Source: Chryseobacterium sp. MA9 | GTDB taxonomy: Bacteria > Bacteroidota > Bacteroidia > Flavobacteriales > Weeksellaceae | Assembly: GCF_024399315.1 (NCBI RefSeq) | Contig: NZ_CP075170.1 | Location: forward strand, 4,911,501-4,975,500 | DNA: 64,000 nt | Direction of reading: 5' to 3' | Part shown: piece after piece, positions 58,655-64,000 of the stretch | Position numbering within the stretch: position 1 is the stretch's first letter | Layout: every line of letters starts with the position of its first letter | The notes under the pieces: generated by a model | Told to the model about the DNA's origin: nothing | Seen by the model: only the letters and a program-made list of their open reading frames with translations | Database searches by the model: none | Made by a program: the position numbers and the translations under genes

Positions 58655-58957
58655 ATGCTTCAAGATTTAGAAAACAATTTTTCAGAATTAGAGAGAAAGA
58701 TTTCGACTCTGCAAAAGAACTATAAAAATCTTACGGAAAATTTAAAAGAATTAAATATTGAGCATGAAGAGTTGAAGAAGAAATATGATGAGGAAAGAAG
58801 AAAGAATCAGGTATTAGCAGAAGAACAAAAAAATATAAAACTTTATTCAGCAATATCAGGAAATCCTGAACACAATAGATTAATGAAAAACCATATCAAC
58901 AGATTGGTGAAAGAAATTGATTTCTGTATTGCTCAGCTTCAAAACAGTGGATTATAA
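58655..58957 (+). CDS. Coiled-coil protein upstream of zapA, ZapB-like
   Basis: 100 residues from MLQDLENNFSELER; the longer frame from 58565 begins inside the porT terminator and contains both promoter boxes, so the membrane-like N-terminus it would add is not used. Residues 1-65 are a continuous heptad coiled coil rich in Leu, Glu and Lys; the tail contains GNPEHNRLMKNHINRLVKEIDFCIAQL. It overlaps zapA by one base in TAATG. A partner of ZapA in cell division, like ZapB, is the natural guess; the sequence itself only shows the coil. Confidence 0.72.
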   Translation: MLQDLENNFSELERKISTLQKNYKNLTENLKELNIEHEELKKKYDEERRKNQVLAEEQKNIKLYSAISGNPEHNRLMKNHINRLVKEIDFCIAQLQNSGL

Positions 58958-59244
58958 TGGAGGTAAGGAGAATAACCGTCAACATTGCAGGAAGAGTGTA
59001 TCCGCTGAACGTACCGGCAGCAGAGGAAGAAACTTTGCGTAAAGTAGGAAAGCAGATCGAGAATATGATTAAAGATTTTGAACAGAACTTCGATGTAAGA
59101 GATAAACAGGATGCTTTGGCAATGTGCGCCCTTAAACTGGGAACCAATGCAGAAGTAGTTTCTCTTAACTACGAAAAAAATATTAATTCTACCAACGAAA
59201 GATTAACGCAGATTAATCAGTCGTTGAATGAAATCGGGAAATAG
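58957..59244 (+). CDS. zapA: Cell-division protein ZapA
   Basis: 95 residues. RRITVNIAGRVYPLNVPAAEEETLRKVGKQIENMI is the typical ZapA N-terminal globular part, and QDALAMCALKLGTNAEVVSL the helical dimer region. It binds and bundles FtsZ at midcell. The gene lies between a coiled-coil gene and the 6S RNA, as in many bacteria. Confidence 0.92.
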   Translation: MEVRRITVNIAGRVYPLNVPAAEEETLRKVGKQIENMIKDFEQNFDVRDKQDALAMCALKLGTNAEVVSLNYEKNINSTNERLTQINQSLNEIGK

Positions 59245-59264
59245 ATTTTTTTCCTGAAAAATTA

Positions 59265-59435
59265 CTGCCTACAATAATTCTAACACATTAAAGGTAAACT
59301 CAACGCTAAACAATTACCGAACAAATGTCCATCGAATGGCGTGCCGGATTTCCGGATTACAGACAGTGGAAATCAGTTCAAATCGTGTTGATTAGGAGTT
59401 TACTCTCAATCTCTGGATTATTGTGGGCTTTTTTT
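59265..59435 (+). ncRNA. ssrS: 6S RNA (flavobacterial type)
   Basis: About 170 bases between zapA and rny with no open frame. The ends close as GCCTACAATAAT with ATTATTGTGGGC, an inner pair GTAAACTC with GAGTTTAC extends the stem, and a large central bulge remains: the architecture of 6S RNA. The 3' arm is followed by TTTTTTTATTT, a terminator. Synteny (zapA next to the 6S gene) is shared with Proteobacteria. 6S RNA mimics an open promoter and sequesters RNA polymerase in stationary phase. The 5' end is approximate. Confidence 0.85.
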
Positions 59436-59477
59436 ATTTAACAAGGATATGAATACAATTAAAACTCAATATAAATT

Positions 59478-61043
59478 ATGATAGAAGTTATAGTAGGTGT
59501 TGTTTGTTTAGTAATCGGGGCTGTAGTGGGAATATTTTTCTCAAAAAGCTCTTTGAATACTAAGGCAAAATTCATCATAGATGATGCTAAGAAAAACGCC
59601 GAAAACCTTATAGAAAAAGCTAATGTACAAGCTGAATCCATAAAGAAAGAAAAGAACCTTCAGGCAAAAGAAAAATTCCTGGAACTGAAATCTCAGCATG
59701 ATGCAGACATTCAGTCCCGTGAAAAGAAAATGCAGGAAGTTGAAAAGAGAACGAAAGACAAGGAGCATAAGCTGAATGATGAACTTAGCAAGACAGGAAA
59801 ACTTGAAAAAGATCTGGACAAGCAGATTGCGGACTATGCTAAGAAAACCGAAATCCTTGAAAGAAAACAGCAGGAATTAGATACAGCTAATGCTAAGAAA
59901 GTAGAAATACTTGAAAAAATCTCTAATTATACAGCTGAAGAAGCTAAAGCAGAATTGGTGGAAACCATGAGAGCGGAAGCAAAAACAAGAGCACAGGCAC
60001 ACGTTCAGAGTATCATGGAAGAAGCTCAGATGAATGCCAAAAACGAAGCGAGAAAAATCGTTATTCAAACGATTCAGAGAATCGGAACTGAGCAGGCTAT
60101 CGAAAACTCAGTATCTGTTTTCAATATCGAGTCTGATGAAGTAAAAGGTAGAATTATCGGTAGAGAAGGTAGAAATATCCGTGCTTTAGAAGCCGTAACA
60201 GGAGTAGAAATCATCGTTGATGATACCCCGGAAGCAATTCTTCTTTCATGTTTTGATCCGGTAAGAAGAGAAATTGCAAGACTATCCCTTCACAGATTGG
60301 TTACCGATGGTAGAATTCACCCGGCAAGAATCGAAGAAGTAGTTGAAAAAACTAGAAAACAAATTGAGGAGGAAATCATTGAAGTAGGTAAGAGAACCAT
60401 CATTGATTTAGGAATCCACGGTTTACACCCTGAATTGATCAAAATCGTAGGTAGAATGAAATACCGTTCTTCTTATGGACAAAACTTACTACAGCACTCA
60501 AGAGAAGTAGCAAACATTGCTGCAACTATGGCTGCTGAGTTAGGATTAAACGTAAAACTAGCAAAAAGAGCAGGTCTTTTACATGATATAGGTAAAGTTC
60601 CTGAGCAGGAATCAGAATTACCACACGCGCTTTTAGGAATGCAGTGGGCTGAGAAATATGGTGAAAACCCTGAAGTAGTAAACGCTATTGGAGCTCACCA
60701 CGACGAGATTGAAATGAAGTCGTTATTATCTCCGATTATTCAGGTAGCCGATGCAATCTCAGGAGCAAGACCGGGAGCAAGAAGACAGGTATTGGAATCT
60801 TATATCCAGAGATTGAAAGATCTTGAATCAGCTGCACTAAGCTTCGATGGAGTATCCAGTGCTTATGCGATTCAGGCTGGTAGAGAACTAAGAGTAATGG
60901 TAGAGAGCGGAAAAGTGAACGATGAAGTAGCTTCTCAACTTTCTTACGATATCTCTGAGAAAATCCAGAATGAACTGACTTATCCTGGACAGGTAAAAGT
61001 AACAGTAATCAGAGAAACGAGAGCTGTGAATATTGCCAGATAA
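59478..61043 (+). CDS. rny: Ribonuclease Y
   Basis: 521 residues: one N-terminal membrane helix (VIVGVVCLVIGAVVGIFFS), a long coiled coil to about residue 200, a KH domain (GRIIGREGRNIRALEAVTGVEIIVDDTPE), and an HD domain with HSREVANIAATMAAELG, LLHDIGKVPE and GAHHDEIE. The C-terminal ends VTVIRETRAVNIAR. It is a membrane-tethered endonuclease for mRNA turnover. It follows the 6S RNA and ends before a terminator. Confidence 0.95.
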   Translation: MIEVIVGVVCLVIGAVVGIFFSKSSLNTKAKFIIDDAKKNAENLIEKANVQAESIKKEKNLQAKEKFLELKSQHDADIQSREKKMQEVEKRTKDKEHKLNDELSKTGKLEKDLDKQIADYAKKTEILERKQQELDTANAKKVEILEKISNYTAEEAKAELVETMRAEAKTRAQAHVQSIMEEAQMNAKNEARKIVIQTIQRIGTEQAIENSVSVFNIESDEVKGRIIGREGRNIRALEAVTGVEIIVDDTPEAILLSCFDPVRREIARLSLHRLVTDGRIHPARIEEVVEKTRKQIEEEIIEVGKRTIIDLGIHGLHPELIKIVGRMKYRSSYGQNLLQHSREVANIAATMAAELGLNVKLAKRAGLLHDIGKVPEQESELPHALLGMQWAEKYGENPEVVNAIGAHHDEIEMKSLLSPIIQVADAISGARPGARRQVLESYIQRLKDLESAALSFDGVSSAYAIQAGRELRVMVESGKVNDEVASQLSYDISEKIQNELTYPGQVKVTVIRETRAVNIAR

Positions 61044-61065
61044 TAGTCCGAAAAAGATATTTGAT

Positions 61066-61097
61066 AAAAACCTTTCAAGAAATTGAAAGGTTTTTTA
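61066..61097 (+). terminator. Terminator of rny
   Basis: AAAAACCTTTCAA and TTGAAAGGTTTTT arms around GAAA, followed by TATTTTTA. Confidence 0.88.
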
Positions 61098-61116
61098 TTT
61101 TTATCAAAACTTAAAA

Positions 61117-62358
61117 ATGCAAGAACTGTCTATGTCTTCAAAACTGAAGTACATTTTTTCTATTCCCGTTATTATTTCTGCTTTAGGCTATTTTGTAGAT
61201 ATTTATGATCTCCTTTTATTCGGAATCGTTAGAATACCAAGTTTAAAAGCTCTGGGACTTAATCCGGATGCTGACGGAACCTTTATTCTGAACTGCCAGA
61301 TGGTGGGACTTCTCATCGGAGGTGTTTTCTGGGGTATTTTCGGAGATAAAAAAGGAAGGCTTTCCGTACTCTTTGGATCTATTTTAGTGTATTCCTTAGC
61401 TAATATCGCTTGTGGTTTCCTTCCTTATTTTCCAAAAGAACATTTATTATACCAATATGCCGGTTTGAGGTTCATTGCAGGCATAGGTCTGGCCGGAGAG
61501 CTCGGAGCGGGAATTACGCTGGTTTCTGAAAGTCTGCCGAAGAGTTTAAGAGCAATCGGGACCTCGGTTGTTGCCGGTTTTGGATTAATGGGAGCTGTAG
61601 TGGCTCAGCTTACAGTAGAACTGGCTGGTGGCTGGAATATTTCTTACATTATCGGTGGGATTATGGGAATTATGTTATTGATACTGAGAATAAGTGTATC
61701 CGAATCCGGAATTTATAAGAATATTGAGCACAAAAACGTTTCAAAAGGAAATTTTCTATCCTTTTTTACCAATAAAGACAGATTGACAAGGTATTTAAAA
61801 TGCATTGCTGTAGGATTGCCTACATGGTATTGTATAGGGATTCTGGCTGTTTTAGCCAATCAGTTTGCTCCTGAATTAGGAATTAAAGAGATCAACCCCG
61901 GAAAAGCAATTATGTGGGCGTATGTAGGGATTTCTGTTGGTGATCTATTGAGCGGATTTATTTCCCATGCTTTAAAATCCCGTAAAATGGCCATCTTCTA
62001 TATGCTGATCTTTACCCTGATCGGAGTGGCAATTATGCTTTTTGGCAATACCAATACAGAAACAAAATACTATCTGTTTTGTGTATGGCTTGGCTTCGGG
62101 ACAGGATATTGGGCCATGTTTGTGACACTGGCAGCAGAACAGTTCGGAACTAATATCAGAAATACAGCAACGACAACCGTTCCCAATATGGTAAGAGGGT
62201 TGGTTCCGGTTATGATTTTTGCTTTTGATTCCCTTAAAGGACATTTTCCGGTTGTGGAAAGCGCGGCCATAGTGGGAGTGGTGGTATTTGGACTTGCATT
62301 TTATTCCTCGCTTACTATTTCGGAGACCCATGACAGAGACCTGGAATTTACGGAATAA
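61117..62358 (+). CDS. Major facilitator superfamily transporter
   Basis: 413 residues with about twelve membrane segments. The MFS motif between helices 2 and 3 is present as GVFWGIFGDKKGRLSVLFGS near residue 70. RFIAGIGLAGELGAGITLVSESLPKSLRAIGTSVVAGFG near residue 118 is typical of the metabolite:proton symporter group, close to sialic-acid or aromatic-acid importers. The substrate cannot be read. Start at 61117 or at the Met five codons later. No linked metabolic genes. Confidence 0.82.
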   Translation: MQELSMSSKLKYIFSIPVIISALGYFVDIYDLLLFGIVRIPSLKALGLNPDADGTFILNCQMVGLLIGGVFWGIFGDKKGRLSVLFGSILVYSLANIACGFLPYFPKEHLLYQYAGLRFIAGIGLAGELGAGITLVSESLPKSLRAIGTSVVAGFGLMGAVVAQLTVELAGGWNISYIIGGIMGIMLLILRISVSESGIYKNIEHKNVSKGNFLSFFTNKDRLTRYLKCIAVGLPTWYCIGILAVLANQFAPELGIKEINPGKAIMWAYVGISVGDLLSGFISHALKSRKMAIFYMLIFTLIGVAIMLFGNTNTETKYYLFCVWLGFGTGYWAMFVTLAAEQFGTNIRNTATTTVPNMVRGLVPVMIFAFDSLKGHFPVVESAAIVGVVVFGLAFYSSLTISETHDRDLEFTE

Positions 62359-62477
62359 TTTGAACTGTTTAAATAATAAGACTGTTCTATTCCTTATTTT
62401 GAATATAATAATTACATTAGAATCAATAAATTATTAATTTTCACATTAATTTTTGTTGCGTGTAATTAATATTTGTT

Positions 62478-62485
62478 TAACTTTG
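62478..62485 (+). promoter_or_regulatory. Promoter of the double-glycine peptide gene
   Basis: TAACTTTG with TTG 19 bases upstream (62456-62458), 41 bases before the ATG. Confidence 0.68.
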
Positions 62486-62526
62486 AAATGTAACTAAAAC
62501 TATATTGTTTAATCAAACTAAATCTC

Positions 62527-62715
62527 ATGAACATTATGAAAAACGCTAAAAAATTAAGAAAGCAAGATCTGAAAAACATCACTGGAGGAATAAGCGGAAA
62601 CCCTGATTTATCTCTTTGCGGATGCAGCTGCTCAGGAGCAGTAACAGGACCATGGTATTGCGTACAGTATATCGGTTGTCCACAGGTTTATACTTGTGGT
62701 GAAGCCGCAATCTAA
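62527..62715 (+). CDS. Bacteriocin-like double-glycine leader peptide, Cys-rich core
   Basis: 62 residues. The leader KNAKKLRKQDLKNITGG ends in a double glycine and has the Lys/Leu pattern of Chryseobacterium bacteriocin-like precursors. The core ISGNPDLSLCGCSCSGAV followed by TGPWYCVQYIGCPQVYTCGE has six Cys. Cleavage after GG by a C39-type peptidase/ABC exporter is expected, but no such gene or modification enzyme is in the window. The gene has its own promoter and terminator, so it is a single unit. The start may be the Met three codons later. Confidence 0.75.
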   Translation: MNIMKNAKKLRKQDLKNITGGISGNPDLSLCGCSCSGAVTGPWYCVQYIGCPQVYTCGEAAI

Positions 62716-62760
62716 AGAAAATTATTTCAATACGAAATAAACATTTCCACATTTAATATG

Positions 62761-62795
62761 CAGAACCCTTTTGAGATCAAAAGGGTTCTGCTGAT
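62761..62795. terminator. Bidirectional terminator
   Basis: CAGAACCCTTTT and AAAAGGGTTCTG arms between the double-glycine peptide gene and the convergent YeiH-type gene. Confidence 0.82.
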
Positions 62796-62796
62796 T

Positions 62797-63732
62797 TTAA
62801 TGAATAATGTAAAGAAGGCTGCCAATACTTATAGTAACCCATAGAAGAACTGCTGTAACCAGAGGTTTTAAGCCAATTGACTTCAGTGTCTGAATAGAAA
62901 GGGTAGAGCCAATGAAAAACAAGGTAAGATTCAGTCCGGATTTTGCTAAAACAGTTATTGAAGTACTTAAACGGTCAAGAAACGGGAAATACGTATTCAG
63001 AAGAATGGCTATAATAAAATATCCGATGAACCACGGAATTTTTATTTTGGAATCTTTACTTTTAAAAATGAACATCGTAATCAATGAAACCGGAATAATC
63101 CATAAAGCACGGGCAAGCTTCACTGTAGTTGCTATTTTCAAAGCTTCATCTCCATATTTACTGGCGGCACCCACAACAGAGCTTGTATCATGAATTCCCA
63201 CTGCGCACCAAAGTCCAAACTGTTCCTGTGAAAGATTCAACAAATGTCCTATGGCTGGGTATACAAACAATGCAACAGAATTTAATGTAAAAACAATAGC
63301 CAGTGCAAGTGAAATCTGTTTCGTGCTCGGCTTGATGATAGGAGATACTGCAGCAATGGCACTCCCTCCACAAATAGCTGTTCCCACAGAAAGAAGATAA
63401 GATAAAGGTCTTTCCAATTTAAATACTTTTCCCAGGAAATAACCCAATACCATTACTGTAACAATACTTACAACCGTTAACATCAGTCCTGTTTTCCCGG
63501 CATGGAGGGCTTCATCCAGTTTCAACCCGAATCCCAGACCGACAATCGAAATCTGCAGCAGCAAATGAATATAGTGATGAAGGTGTTTCTCAAATGGATT
63601 TCCTATAAAAACAGCTAGGGCAAATCCCAAAGCCAGAGCAATGGGTGAAGATATAAGCGGAGTAAGACATAGAACTGCTAATACAATAAAAAATACTTTC
63701 CGGGTCATTTCATTTTGGATGAAATCTTTCAT
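62797..63732 (-). CDS. YeiH-family putative anion exporter
   Basis: 311 residues from MKDFIQNEM; an upstream Met at 63759 adds nine residues. About ten membrane segments are present. The family motif GTAICGGSAIAAVSPIIKP lies near residue 127, with GFGLKLDEALHAGKTGL before it and GIHDTSSVVGAASKYGDEAL near residue 190. YeiH-type permeases (often named putative sulfate exporters) have unclear substrates. The partial gene upstream on the same strand may be its LysR-type regulator, as often found. Confidence 0.85.
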   Translation of the reverse strand: MKDFIQNEMTRKVFFIVLAVLCLTPLISSPIALALGFALAVFIGNPFEKHLHHYIHLLLQISIVGLGFGLKLDEALHAGKTGLMLTVVSIVTVMVLGYFLGKVFKLERPLSYLLSVGTAICGGSAIAAVSPIIKPSTKQISLALAIVFTLNSVALFVYPAIGHLLNLSQEQFGLWCAVGIHDTSSVVGAASKYGDEALKIATTVKLARALWIIPVSLITMFIFKSKDSKIKIPWFIGYFIIAILLNTYFPFLDRLSTSITVLAKSGLNLTLFFIGSTLSIQTLKSIGLKPLVTAVLLWVTISIGSLLYIIH

Positions 63733-63918
63733 AATGCGAACTTTTAAAATCTGCATCAAAATTCCGGAAAATAGTATTACAAAGTAAATTGTATTTTGTT
63801 ATATTGAATAACTAAAAGTTATAATTAAAATGTAAAATGTATTTCGGATAATCAGCCATAGTAGCTGCCTGGTCATTAATACTTTTTACATTAATACCTT
63901 GTACATCGTGCCAATCAC

Positions 63919-64000
63919 TTACTCTGCAAATCTTAGGAAAAGCTTAATCAGCTCAGATTGGTCGCCTTTAGGCAGAATAAAATGAAAGTCTCTTTCAATG
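63919..64000 (-). CDS. C-terminal tail of an unidentified gene, possibly a regulator
   Basis: The minus-strand frame runs in from the window edge and ends in TAA at 63919. It reads IERDFHFILPKGDQSELIKL then FLRFAE. Codon use is normal, so a real gene end is likely. The pattern would suit the last helix of a LysR-type regulator linked to the YeiH gene, but 26 residues are too few to decide. Confidence 0.4.
   Translation of the reverse strand, partial: IERDFHFILPKGDQSELIKLFLRFAE

Noticed and set aside
1..64000. Search for CRISPR arrays, tRNA, rRNA, insertion sequences or prophage genes
   Set aside because: No regularly spaced repeats, no transposase or integrase motifs and no tRNA-like cloverleaf were recognised by eye; a dedicated scan could still find a tRNA.

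Overview
The window is a 64-kb stretch of chromosome from a flavobacterium, most likely a Chryseobacterium or close relative. The evidence is low GC, Bacteroidota promoters (a TAnnTTTG -7 box before many genes), secreted proteins with type IX secretion (T9SS) C-terminal domains, the T9SS gene porT, a flavobacterial-type 6S RNA beside zapA, a Chryseobacterium-style double-glycine peptide, and a protein-glutaminase matching the Chryseobacterium proteolyticum enzyme. No transposase, integrase, CRISPR array, rRNA or tRNA was seen. Both ends cut through genes.

Layout. 1-1.9 kb: end of an Rrf2 regulator, a 58-residue ORF, a TauE/SafE permease and an ABM-domain protein. 2-13 kb: a heme-acquisition island. 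Two minus-strand T9SS cargo genes (one HmuY-like) and a plus-strand operon hmuR-hmuY-hmuT-hmuU-hmuV-methyltransferase-hemS, followed by a ChaN-like gene. Two nearly identical 54-bp elements with Fur-like inverted half-sites cover the promoters. 13-16.5 kb: an exported peptide-deformylase-like protein with a changed metal ligand, then a peroxide operon (nitroreductase-ohrR-ohr) with an OhrR-type operator on its promoter, and an SDR. 16.5-17.8 kb: protein-glutaminase and, just downstream, a small lipoprotein that looks like a free-standing copy of the enzyme's inhibitory propeptide. I consider this the most interesting locus.

18.1-26.8 kb: lipB and a complete trp operon in the order E-G-D-C-F-(unknown)-(GNAT)-B-A, headed by a leader peptide with three tandem Trp codons and an attenuator. 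26.9-36.9 kb: small membrane and lipoprotein genes, cytochrome c, rlmF, lysS (with a C-terminal extension), a DfsB-type protein, cydAB and gyrB. 37-43.7 kb: a tandem set of DUF3857/transglutaminase-like exported proteins in which one copy has decayed to 33 codons and two copies lack the catalytic cysteine. 43.7-55 kb: RsiV-like lipoprotein, lipid kinase, dctA, ggt, a large TonB receptor, a threonine-dehydrogenase-like SDR, a degenerate polysaccharide deacetylase and a membrane metallophosphoesterase. 55-64 kb: a FabH-like synthase, menG, porT, a coiled-coil gene overlapping zapA, 6S RNA, rny, an MFS transporter, the double-glycine peptide, a YeiH-type permease and the tail of another gene.

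Many annotated starts were moved downstream because a -7 promoter box or a terminator hairpin lies inside the longest reading frame. Functions rest on recognised motifs and synteny only; no database search was possible.
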